A stretch of DNA of 41,797 nucleotides from an uncultured SAR86 cluster bacterium (GTDB taxonomy: Bacteria > Pseudomonadota > Gammaproteobacteria > Magnimaribacterales > D2472). A program made the translations under genes and the position numbers. Positions 1-12,076 of the stretch are shown one piece after another. Under the pieces are notes generated by a model. The model ran no database searches, was not told the DNA's origin, and saw only the letters and a program-made list of their open reading frames with translations. The stretch is taken from the NCBI GenBank assembly GCA_902624425.1, contig CACNXK010000003.1, positions 1-41,797 on the forward strand. Direction: 5' to 3'. Numbering within the stretch: position 1 is the stretch's first letter; each line of letters opens with the position of its first letter.

Positions 1-1830
<1,830 letters not shown>

Positions 1831-1834
<4 letters not shown>

Positions 1835-2700
1835 GTATCCTAATAAATAAAGATACTAGAGTTCTCGTTCAGGGTTTTACAGGATCTCAAGGGACTCTTC
1901 ATTCTGCTCAATCTATTGAGTATGGCACTAATGTAGTAGGTGGTGTCACTCCTGGAAAAGGAGGAAGCTCTCATTTAAATTTGCCTGTTTTTAATTCAGT
2001 ACAGGAAGCAGTTGATAAAGTTCAACCAAATGCGTCCCTAATATTTGTTCCTGCTCCGTTTTGCAAAAGTGCAATTATTGAAGCTGCAAATGCTGGAATA
2101 AAATTTATAGTATGTATCACTGAGGGAGTTCCAACTTTAGATATGTTGGAAGTAAAAAAAATCGTAGATGATAATGATATAAGACTTATTGGACCAAACT
2201 GCCCTGGCGTAATAACTCCTGGTGTAGGAAAAATGGGCATAATGCCTGGTGAAATTCATCTTCCAGGAAGAATTGGAATTATTTCAAGATCTGGAACACT
2301 AACTTATGAAGCAGTTAAGCAAACGACTGATCTTGGTCTAGGACAATCTAGTTGTATTGGTATTGGAGGTGACCCGATTCCAGGATCATCTTTTATTGAT
2401 ATTTTGAAACTCTTTGAGGCTGATAATCAAACAGATGCAATTGTTATGGTTGGAGAAATTGGAGGGAGTGCAGAGGAGGAGGCTGCTGAATTTATATCTA
2501 ATAACATCAGTAAGCCAGTGGTCTCTTATATTGCTGGTCAAACAGCTCCACCTGGAAAAAGAATGGGACATGCAGGAGCAATTATTTCAGGTGGGAAAGG
2601 TACGGCTGAGGACAAAATAAAAAAGCTTAACGAAAGTGGAGTAGTTGTTGCAAAAAATCTTCTTGAAATTGGCTCTACAACTAAGTCATTACTGTCTTAA
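1831..2700 (+). CDS. sucD: Succinyl-CoA synthetase alpha subunit
   Basis: 289 residues, the usual length. The N-terminal CoA-binding Rossmann domain carries VQGFTGSQG and GGVTPGKGG; the ligase domain has [21 protein letters not shown] and IGGDPIPG; and the phosphohistidine is in [13 protein letters not shown] near residue 246. This subunit carries the phosphorylated His intermediate of the TCA-cycle reaction. It is the last gene of the lpd-sucCD block, and its 3' end overlaps the 3' end of the opposite-strand MATE gene by 20 bases. No hairpin terminator is visible in the overlap. Confidence 0.97.
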
Positions 2701-4036
2701 GGTTTGTATCAATAACGCGCTTTAATCTTATTATTCCAAGAAAGCAAAATACTGTTAAACCTAAAATCATACCAATCCACATTCCTGAAGCTCCAAGTTT
2801 TGGTCCAATCACTCCGTAAGTCATAAAAAAACCTGCTGGCAGAGCAATCAACCAATATGAAATTAATATTAAAATCATTGGGACAAAGGTATCTTTAAAA
2901 CCTCTTAAGCTTCCAACTGCAGACATCTGTACCCCATCAGGTATTTGGAAGATAGCTGCATATAATAATAAACTTACACCAAGTGCAATTACTTCTGGAT
3001 CACTTGTATATAAAGAGACAAGAAATTCTCTGAATATAAAGATAGTAGCCGTTGTAACTATTGCAATCATGAAGCATAGGAGTAGCGAGCTACTTGCAGA
3101 AAACTTTGCATCTAACAATCTTTCTTCACCAATCAGATTTCCTACTCGTGTTGCTGTTGCTAGACCAAATGCAAGAGGAAGCATAAAAAATGTACTTGTA
3201 ATATTGATTGCAATTGTATGACTTGCTATTACTCCAACACCCAATGCACTAATTATTAGAGCTGCGCCACTAAACATGCTCAATTCAATAAAAATACCAA
3301 AGCCAATTGGCATCCCAAGCTTGAATACTTCTTTGATAGTTTCCATTTTTGGTAATTTGATAGCCTTAAAGATCCTAACCTTTTTATATTTTTGGGATTT
3401 TATAATGAGAACAGAAATAGCTATTGTTTGGAAAATTGCAATGAGAGATGTTGCATAACCGCATCCTACTCCACCCAGCTTTGGAAAACCAAATAAACCA
3501 TTAACAAGAATAATATCTAGTGGGATGTTTATAAGCATTCCAGCAAAGGCAACATAAAAAACTGGAAGTGTTAATGTCATACCCTCACTAAAGCATCTTA
3601 AGCAAGTGAATAAACCCATAAAAACGGCACCAATAGCAAGAGCTTTTAAATATTCACTTGTAATAACTGAAACCTCTAAATCAATTGGAAGTAATTTTAT
3701 TAAGGGACCAATATTTACTAGTATTATTGAAAGGACTAAGCCTACAACTAACGACATCCACAAGATTTGTCTTACTTTATTTTCAATCTCAATAAAGTTT
3801 TTTGCCCCAAATAATTGAGCAACAATTGGAGTTACTGCAAAAAGAACTCCACTCAGCGCAAACCACAACGGATTGAATATTGAGTTACCTATTGCAAGCG
3901 CTGCAAGATCAGTAGTATTAGCTCTTCCAGCAACAATAGTGTCTGTGACACCCATTAACATATATGAAGTTTGTGAGCCAAAAATTGGCAGGCCAATAAT
4001 TACAATATTTTTAATTTCGGATATATATTTCTTCAC
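2681..4036 (-). CDS. MATE family efflux transporter
   Basis: 451 residues with about twelve hydrophobic segments in two similar halves, the architecture and length of NorM/DinF-type multidrug and toxic compound extrusion proteins. The opening region ([23 protein letters not shown]) and the [22 protein letters not shown] region of the second half are family-like. It would use an ion gradient to export cationic or aromatic compounds across the inner membrane; the substrate cannot be read from the sequence. It is transcribed divergently from the acyltransferase at 4100 and its 3' end runs into sucD. Assignment to the family is secure, to a subfamily not. Confidence 0.9.
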   Translation of the reverse strand: MKKYISEIKNIVIIGLPIFGSQTSYMLMGVTDTIVAGRANTTDLAALAIGNSIFNPLWFALSGVLFAVTPIVAQLFGAKNFIEIENKVRQILWMSLVVGLVLSIILVNIGPLIKLLPIDLEVSVITSEYLKALAIGAVFMGLFTCLRCFSEGMTLTLPVFYVAFAGMLINIPLDIILVNGLFGFPKLGGVGCGYATSLIAIFQTIAISVLIIKSQKYKKVRIFKAIKLPKMETIKEVFKLGMPIGFGIFIELSMFSGAALIISALGVGVIASHTIAINITSTFFMLPLAFGLATATRVGNLIGEERLLDAKFSASSSLLLCFMIAIVTTATIFIFREFLVSLYTSDPEVIALGVSLLLYAAIFQIPDGVQMSAVGSLRGFKDTFVPMILILISYWLIALPAGFFMTYGVIGPKLGASGMWIGMILGLTVFCFLGIIRLKRVIDTNLKTVMT

Positions 4037-4088
4037 AAAAGGTCACAATTAATTTTCATGTACTTTATCATATAGTTTGATATTTAAA

Positions 4089-4102
4089 AGGAGATAAAAA
4101 TC
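4089..4102 (+). promoter_or_regulatory. Shine-Dalgarno AGGAG ahead of an ATC start codon
   Basis: AGGAG at 4089-4093 is followed by six bases and then ATC at 4100-4102. The frame is closed by TAA at 4085-4087, and there is no ATG, GTG or TTG in frame until 4388, so this ribosome binding site is what decides the start of the acyltransferase. ATA at 4094 is the only other near-cognate codon and sits too close to the AGGAG. Confidence 0.6.
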
Positions 4103-4819
4103 AGAAAAGATAATAGACCATACTGGTTAAAAAAACTCTCAAAAAGACTTGTAAGTCTCTATGTTAAATATTACCTGCGACCTCAATTTGACTTTCTTGG
4201 CAAAGGCGGTGCATTTTTTAAACCACAATATATTAAGCTTTTTGGATCTCACATCAGTATTGATGACTTTCCTACAATTATCGGAGCAAGAGATGCAAAT
4301 GTTCAATTTACGAGTTGGAACATAGGAAACTGGGAGGGAAAGTTAAAAATTGGTAAATATTGCCTAATTACTCCTGGTGTAAGAATAATGGCAGCAGAAT
4401 TAATTGAAATAGGTGATGCTTGCATGTTTGCTCATGGCGCATATATATCTGATGCAGATTGGCATGGTATTTATGATAGAAGTGAGCCAGTTGGAAAGAC
4501 AAAACCAATAATATTGAAAGATAATGTTTGGATTGGTGATAGCGCAATAATTTGTAAAGGGGTAACAATTGGCGAAAATTCAATAATAGGTGCTGGTGCT
4601 GTAGTCACTAAAAATATTCCTGCAAATGTTGTAGCAGCTGGCAATCCTGCAAAAGTGGTTAAAAACCTTGATCAAGGTGATTTTATTTCTAGAAAAGATT
4701 TTTACAAAAATCCAGTTAAATTAGGAAAAGACTTTGATAACTTGGATAAGTTCAATTTAAGGGATAATACTTTTATTGGTTGGTTGAAGAGTATTTTTGC
4801 ACCCTCAAAAGATAATTAA
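4100..4819 (+). CDS. Hexapeptide-repeat acyltransferase (WbbJ/CysE-like), apparent ATC start
   Basis: Read from the ATC at 4100 the product has 239 residues: a basic N-terminal segment (RKDNRPYWLKKLSKR), then a left-handed parallel beta-helix domain with hexapeptide repeats (IGKYCLITPGV, IGDACMFAHGAYIS, LKDNVWIGDSAIICKGVTIG, IIGAGAVVTKNIPANVVAAG) and AGNPAKVVK, the usual close of maltose/galactoside-type O-acetyltransferases. The conserved His of the family is probably the one in DADWHG. Starting at the first ATG (4388) would remove 96 residues including the first helix coils, so that start is unlikely. Substrate unknown; a surface sugar or lipid is possible. Its stop overlaps the pdxB start (TAATG). 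Confidence 0.8.
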   Translation: MRKDNRPYWLKKLSKRLVSLYVKYYLRPQFDFLGKGGAFFKPQYIKLFGSHISIDDFPTIIGARDANVQFTSWNIGNWEGKLKIGKYCLITPGVRIMAAELIEIGDACMFAHGAYISDADWHGIYDRSEPVGKTKPIILKDNVWIGDSAIICKGVTIGENSIIGAGAVVTKNIPANVVAAGNPAKVVKNLDQGDFISRKDFYKNPVKLGKDFDNLDKFNLRDNTFIGWLKSIFAPSKDN

Positions 4820-5907
4820 TGAGATTATTGGTAGACAATAAAATACCTTTTTTCAAAGAGTATCTTCATAAGATTAAAAATTATAAAGAGCTTTCTATTG
4901 AATATTTCACTGACTCTGAACTTACTAATAATGACTGTATTGATGCAGATGCATTATTTATAAGATCTACAACAAAAATCGATACAGAACTATTATCTAA
5001 TTCATCTATAAAATTTATTGGCTCAGCGACGTCTGGATATGATCATATTGAACCAAGTATTTTTGATTGCTCAAAATGTGAGATATTTGTTGCTTCAGGT
5101 TGTAATGCATCAGCTGTAGTAAATTGGGTGCTTTCATGCATAAGTCTTTTATTTTTCAAAAAGCTTATTTCATCAAGCGAAACTATAGGAATTGTTGGTT
5201 ATGGGAATGTCGGTAAATTATTATCAAACATTCTTAATAATCTTCAGATTAAAAATGTAATTTATGATCCTTATATGTCTATTGGCAATATTAGAGATAT
5301 TATGAATTGCAATGTAATAACTGTTCATGCATCTTATTCAAAACGAGGCGAATTTCCATCACATGATCTAATAAATTCCAATTTTTTAAAAAGAGCTCAT
5401 ACAAAAATAATTATTAACTCAGCAAGAGGGGAAATAGTAAACGAAAATGATATTCTCGAAAATAGAATTACCTACTTATCCGATGTTTATAAGAATGAAC
5501 AAAGTCCAAATCCAAGACTTATCTCGAGCTGCCTGATAGCAACTCCACATATTGCGGGATACAGCATCGAGGCAAAACATAAAGGAACTTTAATGATATT
5601 AAAAGAGTTTTGTTCAGTTTTTGATTTAGAAAATACATTGAGAAATTTATCTAATAAATTAGAAATTCAAAACCCTCAGTCAATGGATAATGACTTTTTG
5701 ACCAACCAATATCCAATAGAATTTTTTAATAATCTTATTGATTTAGAAAAAATATCTTTTGAATTTAAAGAATCTTTTCTAAAAAAAGGAATTTCTTTCA
5801 GTAATGTAAGGAATAACTATGAGTTAAAAAATGATTTTACTGGAATCAAAAGATCTACTAAGACTGATAATCTTCGACTATTTATTAATTTATATAAAAA
5901 TATTTAG
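4819..5907 (+). CDS. pdxB: Erythronate-4-phosphate dehydrogenase
   Basis: 362 residues (E. coli 378), a D-2-hydroxyacid dehydrogenase. The N terminus [12 protein letters not shown] and the segment [12 protein letters not shown] are PdxB-specific. The NAD-binding loop is [12 protein letters not shown] (about residue 130). The catalytic Arg lies in INSARGEIV, an acidic residue in YKNEQSP probably plays the Glu role, and the His is in TPHIAGYS. It oxidises 4-phosphoerythronate in the DXP-dependent pyridoxal 5'-phosphate pathway. The C-terminal dimerisation domain is shorter and more divergent than in E. coli. It begins inside the stop codon of the upstream acyltransferase. Confidence 0.9.
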   Translation: MRLLVDNKIPFFKEYLHKIKNYKELSIEYFTDSELTNNDCIDADALFIRSTTKIDTELLSNSSIKFIGSATSGYDHIEPSIFDCSKCEIFVASGCNASAVVNWVLSCISLLFFKKLISSSETIGIVGYGNVGKLLSNILNNLQIKNVIYDPYMSIGNIRDIMNCNVITVHASYSKRGEFPSHDLINSNFLKRAHTKIIINSARGEIVNENDILENRITYLSDVYKNEQSPNPRLISSCLIATPHIAGYSIEAKHKGTLMILKEFCSVFDLENTLRNLSNKLEIQNPQSMDNDFLTNQYPIEFFNNLIDLEKISFEFKESFLKKGISFSNVRNNYELKNDFTGIKRSTKTDNLRLFINLYKNI

Positions 5908-5930
5908 TTTCTGTTAGTTATAATTTAGAG

Positions 5931-6326
5931 ATGTCAAAAGAAGATTTAATAAATAAAGATTGGAAATCGATCCTTGATGAAGATGCATATCAGGTAACTA
6001 GATGTTTTGCTACTGAAGCACCTTATTCCGGTAAGTTTTTGGATAATAAAAAGGAAGGTACATATATTTGTATATGTTGTAAAAGAGATCTTTTTTCTTC
6101 CACAACAAAATACAATTCAGGTTGCGGATGGCCGAGTTTTTTTCAGCCAATTGATGATTCATGTATTGCAGAATTTAAAGATTCATCTCATGGAATGATA
6201 AGAACAGAGGTAAGGTGCTCCGATTGTGATTCACATTTGGGCCATGTTTTTGATGACGGGCCGCCACCAACATTTTTACGATATTGCATTAATTCTCTCT
6301 CTTTAGATTTTAATGAGCGCAAATAA
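5931..6326 (+). CDS. msrB: Peptide-methionine (R)-S-oxide reductase
   Basis: 131 residues, the standard length for a free-standing MsrB. Two zinc-binding pairs are visible (CICC and CSDC), plus the core [10 protein letters not shown], the segment [14 protein letters not shown], and the catalytic cysteine in RYCINSLSL. The enzyme reduces methionine-R-sulfoxide in oxidised proteins. There is no signal peptide, so it should be cytoplasmic. It overlaps murJ by 14 bases. No MsrA is present in the window. Confidence 0.95.
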   Translation: MSKEDLINKDWKSILDEDAYQVTRCFATEAPYSGKFLDNKKEGTYICICCKRDLFSSTTKYNSGCGWPSFFQPIDDSCIAEFKDSSHGMIRTEVRCSDCDSHLGHVFDDGPPPTFLRYCINSLSLDFNERK

Positions 6327-7884
6327 ACAAGTTTCTAAAAAAAACTTTTTTAGTTCAGTAAAAGTCAGTTTTTGGACTTTTTCATCTAGAATTTTCGGAC
6401 TTCTTAGAGACATATCTACAACAAATTTATTTGGTGCATCTCTGTACCATGACATTTTTGTTGTTGTTTTGAGGATACCTAATCTTTTTAGAAGATTTTT
6501 TGCAGAAGGAGCATTTAATCAAGCTTTTGTTCCAATTTTATCTGATTTAGAGCATTCAAAAGACAAAACGCAAGTCAAAGACTTCATTGATAGCTTGGCA
6601 GGTATTTTAATTTCTACTTTATTTATTTTCACAATCATCTGTCTATTATTTGCTCCTTTTGTAATATTTATTTTTGCACCAGGATTTTATTTTGATCCAC
6701 AAAAGCAGGTTCTCGCAGTAAATGTTTTACGGATTATGTTTCCATATTTAGCATTAATATCATTGGTAGCTTTTGCAGCAGGCATTCAAAATACTCATTC
6801 AAGATTTTCATTACCTGCAGCTACCCCAATAATTTTTAATTTGACTCTAATAATTTTTGCTTTAATAGTCGCACCAAAAATGGATGCTCCATTAATATCT
6901 TTATCATGGGGTGTTTTTCTTGCAGGGATATTGCAGCTAATTATCCAATTTGCTCCCTTAAAAGCGATTGATAGACTACCAGTTCCAAAAATAAATTTAA
7001 AAAACTCTGAGATTTCAAGATTCTTTAACTTAATTGTTCCTGCTATATTAGCTGGAGGAGTCACTCAAATAAATCTTCTAATAGATACTATATTTGCCTC
7101 TCTTTTAGAAACAGGAAGTCCAACATGGTTATATATATCTGATAGACTTATTCAATTTCCACTTGGCATATTTGCAATTGCGATTGGGACTGTATTGCTA
7201 CCCTCACTATCTAAAGCATCCGTTAAAAAAGATGAACATCATTTTAAATCTTTGCTTGATAATAGCTTCAGATTGGTAATTTTTATAGCTGTCCCTTCGT
7301 TGATTGGTTTGATATATTTTGCTGAACCAATAATTGCCTCGTTATTTTTTAGAGGTGAATTTACAGAACATGATGTTATTAAATCATCATATAGCCTCGT
7401 ATTCTTTTGCTATGGACTACCATTTTTTATGTTAATGAAAGTCTTAACACCAGCTTTTTTCTCAAGAAAGGATACCAAAACACCATTTTATGTTGCATTA
7501 CTGAGCTTGATTCTTAATGCAATCTTAAATTACATTTTTGCTTTTGAGCTTGGGTATGGACATGCTGGACTTGCTATTGGAAGTTCTCTTGCTGTTCTAG
7601 TAAGCGCAAGTATATTATTTTTTGTTCTTGCTAAACAAAACCTCATTAGCTCAAAAATTATTTTACATAGGACTAATTTAGCAGCATTATTCTCTTCAAT
7701 ATTAATGCTATTAGGATTTGACTATTTTATTGGAGTCGATGCTGAATGGATGTCAAAATTTTATGAATTCAGCGACCTGATAAGAATCTCTCTTATTGGA
7801 GTTATTGTTATACTAAGTTCTTTATTTTACTTTCTTGTTTCAAAGTGGATTTTTAGAGTCTCAAATAAAGATTTTTATATATAA
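6313..7884 (+). CDS. murJ: Lipid II flippase MurJ (MviN)
   Basis: 523 residues with about fourteen hydrophobic segments. The hallmark loop [17 protein letters not shown] lies near residue 60, and the MVF-family segments FGLLRDI, GAGIQ-like [17 protein letters not shown] and [24 protein letters not shown] follow. MurJ moves the undecaprenyl-linked peptidoglycan precursor across the inner membrane. The start overlaps the end of msrB and the gene is followed two bases later by ribF. The order murJ-ribF-ileS-lspA-ispH is classical for Gammaproteobacteria; rpsT, often found near murJ, is not seen here. Confidence 0.96.
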   Translation: MSANKQVSKKNFFSSVKVSFWTFSSRIFGLLRDISTTNLFGASLYHDIFVVVLRIPNLFRRFFAEGAFNQAFVPILSDLEHSKDKTQVKDFIDSLAGILISTLFIFTIICLLFAPFVIFIFAPGFYFDPQKQVLAVNVLRIMFPYLALISLVAFAAGIQNTHSRFSLPAATPIIFNLTLIIFALIVAPKMDAPLISLSWGVFLAGILQLIIQFAPLKAIDRLPVPKINLKNSEISRFFNLIVPAILAGGVTQINLLIDTIFASLLETGSPTWLYISDRLIQFPLGIFAIAIGTVLLPSLSKASVKKDEHHFKSLLDNSFRLVIFIAVPSLIGLIYFAEPIIASLFFRGEFTEHDVIKSSYSLVFFCYGLPFFMLMKVLTPAFFSRKDTKTPFYVALLSLILNAILNYIFAFELGYGHAGLAIGSSLAVLVSASILFFVLAKQNLISSKIILHRTNLAALFSSILMLLGFDYFIGVDAEWMSKFYEFSDLIRISLIGVIVILSSLFYFLVSKWIFRVSNKDFYI

Positions 7885-7886
7885 AT

Positions 7887-8828
7887 ATGTACTTAATTAG
7901 AGGTCAAAAAAATATCGAGCTTTTCCAAAAAAGATTTCCAAAAATTGGTCTTAGTGCAACGATTGGAAATTTTGATGGAATGCATCTAGGACACAAAGCA
8001 ATTCTCGAAAAGGTAAAGAAAAATGCTTTGGAAAGAAATTTATCTTCATTGGTCATATTTACAGAACCTCATGCAGCTGAATATTTTTCAAAAATTAATA
8101 ACTCAACGCCTCCTCCTAGAATTATTCCGTGGAGAGATAAATTGAGACTTATATCAATGAATGAAATAGATTTTTGTATGTTATTGAAATTTAATGAATC
8201 GCTTAAATCCATGACTCCTGAAGAATTTACTAAAAAAATCTTAGAAGAGCTTAAAATAAAGTCCCTTACAATCGGCGACGATTTTAAATTTGGAAAAGAT
8301 AGGAAAGGTGATTATGCATTCCTGCAAAGTTGGGGTGACTCAAACGGCATAGAAATTCATAAAACAGATACTATAAAAACTAATGGCAAAAGAGTTAGCA
8401 GTACAAGGATTAGAGAAGCCTTAATTTTAAATGATTTTGTAAGCGCTAATGCCATGCTTAATTGGGATTATAGCTATTCTGGCAAAGTAGTTTACGGCAG
8501 TCAGCTTGGCAGAGAAATTGGAGTCCCAACAGCAAATATTTGGATACCGAAGCAAAAACTGCCTATCTCAGGTGTTTATGCTGTTAGATGCACAGTAAAT
8601 GGATCAAATTATTTAGGAATAGCAAATATGGGGGTTCGACCAACTGTTGGAGGTGGTAGACCGGTACTAGAGACACACATATTTGATTTTGAAAAAGATA
8701 TTTATGGAACTCGTATTACTGTACAATTCGTTGAAAAAATAAGGGAAGAAGAAAAATTTGATAGCGTAGAAATTCTGAAATCTCAGATAAAAAAGGATAT
8801 AGAGAAGGCAAAGAAGATTTTTAATTAG
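7887..8828 (+). CDS. ribF: Bifunctional riboflavin kinase / FAD synthetase
   Basis: 313 residues, normal length. The N-terminal FAD synthetase (nucleotidyltransferase) domain has the HxGH-type motif GNFDGMHLGHKAI and the segment KRVSSTRIREAL; the C-terminal flavokinase domain has the GREIGVPTANI motif near residue 210 followed by GVYAVRC and GVRPTVGGG. It converts riboflavin to FMN and then FAD. It sits between murJ and ileS with spacers of two and four bases, so it is almost certainly co-transcribed with them. Confidence 0.96.
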   Translation: MYLIRGQKNIELFQKRFPKIGLSATIGNFDGMHLGHKAILEKVKKNALERNLSSLVIFTEPHAAEYFSKINNSTPPPRIIPWRDKLRLISMNEIDFCMLLKFNESLKSMTPEEFTKKILEELKIKSLTIGDDFKFGKDRKGDYAFLQSWGDSNGIEIHKTDTIKTNGKRVSSTRIREALILNDFVSANAMLNWDYSYSGKVVYGSQLGREIGVPTANIWIPKQKLPISGVYAVRCTVNGSNYLGIANMGVRPTVGGGRPVLETHIFDFEKDIYGTRITVQFVEKIREEEKFDSVEILKSQIKKDIEKAKKIFN

Positions 8829-8832
8829 ATAA

Positions 8833-11607
8833 ATGGAAAAAGATTACAAAAATACCTTAAATCTGCCAAAAACAGATTTACCTATGAAGGCAGGATTACC
8901 AAGAAAAGAGCCGGAAATCCTTTCTTTTTGGAACTCAATTGATTTATATAATGCAATAAGAGAGGAAAATGCCAAAAAGGATAAATTTATTCTTCATGAC
9001 GGGCCGCCATATGCAAATGGAGACATTCATTTAGGCCACTCTGTTAATAAAATCTTAAAAGATATAGTCGTAAAGACAAAAACGCTGCAAGGTTTCGATG
9101 CACCATATGTGCCAGGCTGGGATTGTCATGGGTTACCAATTGAACTAAATGTTGAAAAAAAGTTTGGAAGAGACAGTGACACTGTTAAAGATAAATCAAA
9201 ATTTATTGCTGCTTGTCGTGAATATGCAATAACTCAAATTGAAAATCAAAAAAAAGATTTTATAAGATTAGGAGTTTTGGGCGATTGGGATAATTCCTAC
9301 AAATCACTTGATGCATCATTCGAGGCTGACACAGTTAGATCTCTTGGAAGAATAGTAACAAATGGTCACCTCCAAAAAGGAGAAAAACCAGTACATTTTT
9401 GCTATGACTGTAAATCAGCACTTGCAGAAGCTGAAGTTGAATATGAAGATAAGGTTTCTAAATCAATTGATGTAAGCTTCAAAGTAAAAAAAGAGTGTCT
9501 AAGTAATTTAAGTAAGATATTTTCTCAAGAATTAGATGAGTGCAGCTTTGTTATTTGGACTACTACACCTTGGACAATACCAGCAAATGCTGCAGTTTCA
9601 ATTGGTCCAGAGCTTAGATACAGTCTATGCGATTCAAAGTTTGGGAAATTGGTTTTAGCAAGTGATCTCATTGAGCAATGTTCAGAGCGCTGGGGTACAG
9701 ACTTAAAAAAAATAACTGAAGTTTTTGGAAATGATATCAAGGAGATAATTTTAGAACATCCATACCTTGAAAGGGAATCCATTTTAATTCATGGTGATCA
9801 TGTTACAACCGAAACTGGAACTGGTTGTGTACACACTGCACCTGCTCATGGTGTTGATGATCACAACATTTGTAAAAAATATAACATTGATACTATTCAT
9901 GCTCTTGATGGAAATGGATTTTTTAATTCAGAATATGGAGCTTTAGCTGGATTGCCGGCAATAAAAGCAGATGCCATAGTAATAGATTTTCTCAGAAAAT
10001 CAGACGCATTAATAAATGAAGAAGATTTCCATCATTCATATCCATCCTGCTGGAGGCATAAAACACCATTAATTTTTGCTTCAACCCCACAGTGGTTTAT
10101 CTCGATGGATAAATCGGGTCTCCTAGAGGGATCAATTCAAGCTGTAAGTGGAGTGAAGTGGGAACCTTCGTGGGGATATGAAAGAATTAAATCTATGCTT
10201 GAAGACAGGCCTGATTGGTGCATTTCGAGGCAAAGAAGCTGGGGAGTACCGATTCCTCTTATTATTAATAAGAAAAATGGTGAAATACACCCTAAACAAA
10301 ATCTACTTTTTAATGAAATCGCAGATCTTATTGATAAAGAGGGAATTGAGGCTTGGGATAAAGTTAGCTTAAAGGATTTGATAGATGACCATGATGACTA
10401 TGTTAAATCCACAGATACCCTAGATGTTTGGTTTGATTCAGGATCAACACATTTTTGTGTGTTAGATAAGTTATATGGAAAAGACCTTATAGCAGATTTA
10501 TATTTAGAGGGATCTGATCAGCATAGGGGATGGTTCCAATCTTCTTTATTAACGGGAATTGCTATAAATGGTAAAGCTCCATATAAAGCTGTTCTTACCC
10601 ATGGATTTGTTGTTGATGAAAATGGGAGAAAACAATCAAAATCTCTAGGAAATGTTGTTTCTCCTCAAAAAGTTTGTAATAACTTAGGTGCAGATATTTT
10701 AAGACTTTGGGTTGCATCTACTGATTTTAGAAGTGAAATGGTAGCCACAGATGAAATTTTAAAACAGGTATCGGATCAGTATCGGCGAATTAGAAATACT
10801 TTCAGATTTATTATGGGCAATTTAAGTGACTTCGATGAAAATACAAAAAAAATAAATGAAAGTGATTTAGTTGAAATTGATAAGTGGATAATCAGTGAAG
10901 CAATAAAGCTACATGAGGAAGTGAATAGCTTAAATGAAGACTATGCCTATCATCATGTTATCCAAAAGATTCATAATTTTTGCGTTCATGAATTAGGTGG
11001 AGTTTATTTAGACATAATTAAGGACAGAATGTATGTTACTAAAAGTGATTCTCATGCAAGAATTTCCGCTCAGAATGCTCTTTTTGAAGTCGCTGATATT
11101 TTAATAAGACTCATATCACCAATACTCGTTTTTACTGCTGAGGAAATTTGGCAGTCACATGAGCTTTTCAAAAAACAATCTAAATCAGTATTTTTATGTC
11201 CACAAAAGATATTAAATAAAATTGAAAGTTCGATATCAGACAAAGACTGGGAAACCATTTTTTATGTTAAGGATATAGTCAATCAGAATATTGAGAAAGC
11301 AAGATCTGACACAATCATAAAAGGTTCTCTAGATGCAAAGATAAGTATTTCATGTGGAGAAGAAATCTTTAACGCATTAAATAAAATAGAAAATGAACTC
11401 AAATTTGTTTTCATTGTTTCTGAGGTTGAGTTAAATAAATCAGTAAATTCGGATTTAAATATCGATATAACTAATTTTGATCAAATAAAATGCATAAGAT
11501 GTTGGAATAAATCTGCCTCAGTAGGATCAATTGCTGAGGATCCTGAGATTTGCAATAGATGTAATACAAATGTTTATGGTGATGGAGAAGTTAGGAAATT
11601 TGTCTAA
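8833..11607 (+). CDS. ileS: Isoleucyl-tRNA synthetase
   Basis: 924 residues, class I synthetase of the bacterial type. Seen: the N-terminal HIGH-type signature HLGH at 66-69 after HDGPPYANGD, the CP1 editing domain with TTTPWTIPANAA and the GTGCVHTAPAHG segment, SRQRSWGVPIP, and the KMSKS-type loop as KQSKS at 600-604 (Gln in place of the usual Met). The C-terminal zinc finger has two pairs, CIRC and CNRC, ending in GDGEVRKFV. Charges tRNA-Ile and edits misactivated valine. The 3' end overlaps the lspA start by about 26 bases. Confidence 0.97.
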   Translation: MEKDYKNTLNLPKTDLPMKAGLPRKEPEILSFWNSIDLYNAIREENAKKDKFILHDGPPYANGDIHLGHSVNKILKDIVVKTKTLQGFDAPYVPGWDCHGLPIELNVEKKFGRDSDTVKDKSKFIAACREYAITQIENQKKDFIRLGVLGDWDNSYKSLDASFEADTVRSLGRIVTNGHLQKGEKPVHFCYDCKSALAEAEVEYEDKVSKSIDVSFKVKKECLSNLSKIFSQELDECSFVIWTTTPWTIPANAAVSIGPELRYSLCDSKFGKLVLASDLIEQCSERWGTDLKKITEVFGNDIKEIILEHPYLERESILIHGDHVTTETGTGCVHTAPAHGVDDHNICKKYNIDTIHALDGNGFFNSEYGALAGLPAIKADAIVIDFLRKSDALINEEDFHHSYPSCWRHKTPLIFASTPQWFISMDKSGLLEGSIQAVSGVKWEPSWGYERIKSMLEDRPDWCISRQRSWGVPIPLIINKKNGEIHPKQNLLFNEIADLIDKEGIEAWDKVSLKDLIDDHDDYVKSTDTLDVWFDSGSTHFCVLDKLYGKDLIADLYLEGSDQHRGWFQSSLLTGIAINGKAPYKAVLTHGFVVDENGRKQSKSLGNVVSPQKVCNNLGADILRLWVASTDFRSEMVATDEILKQVSDQYRRIRNTFRFIMGNLSDFDENTKKINESDLVEIDKWIISEAIKLHEEVNSLNEDYAYHHVIQKIHNFCVHELGGVYLDIIKDRMYVTKSDSHARISAQNALFEVADILIRLISPILVFTAEEIWQSHELFKKQSKSVFLCPQKILNKIESSISDKDWETIFYVKDIVNQNIEKARSDTIIKGSLDAKISISCGEEIFNALNKIENELKFVFIVSEVELNKSVNSDLNIDITNFDQIKCIRCWNKSASVGSIAEDPEICNRCNTNVYGDGEVRKFV

Positions 11608-12076
11608 AGGCTATTTAATCTCCCTATTTTTTCTTGTTTTCTTTGATTTCATATCGAAAATAATTGCTCTGAATCATTTAGAATTACTGCAGAAGAATGA
11701 TTTTCTTCCTTTTATAGATTTTTTAATAGTTTTTAATTCTGGTATTGCTTTTAGCTTCCTAGACTTTAACAATTTTCTATCTAGATATTTATTATTGATA
11801 ATAATTTTTTTCGTAACTCTTTATTTTTTAAAAATTTTTTTTGATGAATCAAATAGTTTAAAAAAGAAGTCACTTATATTAATAATTGGCGGTGCTTTAG
11901 GGAACCTCTTTGATAGGATACCTGATGGCGTTGTAACCGACTTCTTGCACTTAAAACTTTTTGATTATTCATTTTTTGTTTTTAATTTTGCAGATGCTTA
12001 TATTACTATTGGTGCAATAATTTTTATAATTAGCGAACTAATTTTGTTAAAATCCACAAATGAACCAAAAAACTAA
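11582..12076 (+). CDS. lspA: Lipoprotein signal peptidase (signal peptidase II)
   Basis: I choose the ATG at 11582, giving 164 residues and the family's usual N terminus; in-frame ATGs at 11531, 11570 and 11576 exist but lie deeper inside ileS. Four hydrophobic segments are present. Conserved features: DFISK early, NSGIAFSF, GGALGNLFDRIPDGVVTDF with one catalytic Asp, and FNFADAYITIG with the other. It is an inner-membrane aspartic protease that cleaves prolipoproteins before the lipidated Cys. It overlaps ileS upstream and ispH by 17 bases downstream. Confidence 0.95.
   Translation: MEKLGNLSKGYLISLFFLVFFDFISKIIALNHLELLQKNDFLPFIDFLIVFNSGIAFSFLDFNNFLSRYLLLIIIFFVTLYFLKIFFDESNSLKKKSLILIIGGALGNLFDRIPDGVVTDFLHLKLFDYSFFVFNFADAYITIGAIIFIISELILLKSTNEPKN

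Noticed and set aside
4388-4819. Acyltransferase starting at the ATG 4388
   Set aside because: It would begin inside the beta-helix domain, and there is a good AGGAG and homologous-looking coding sequence 288 bases upstream.
11531-11581. lspA start at 11531
   Set aside because: It would overlap ileS by 77 bases and add a non-family N terminus; 11582 gives the usual length.
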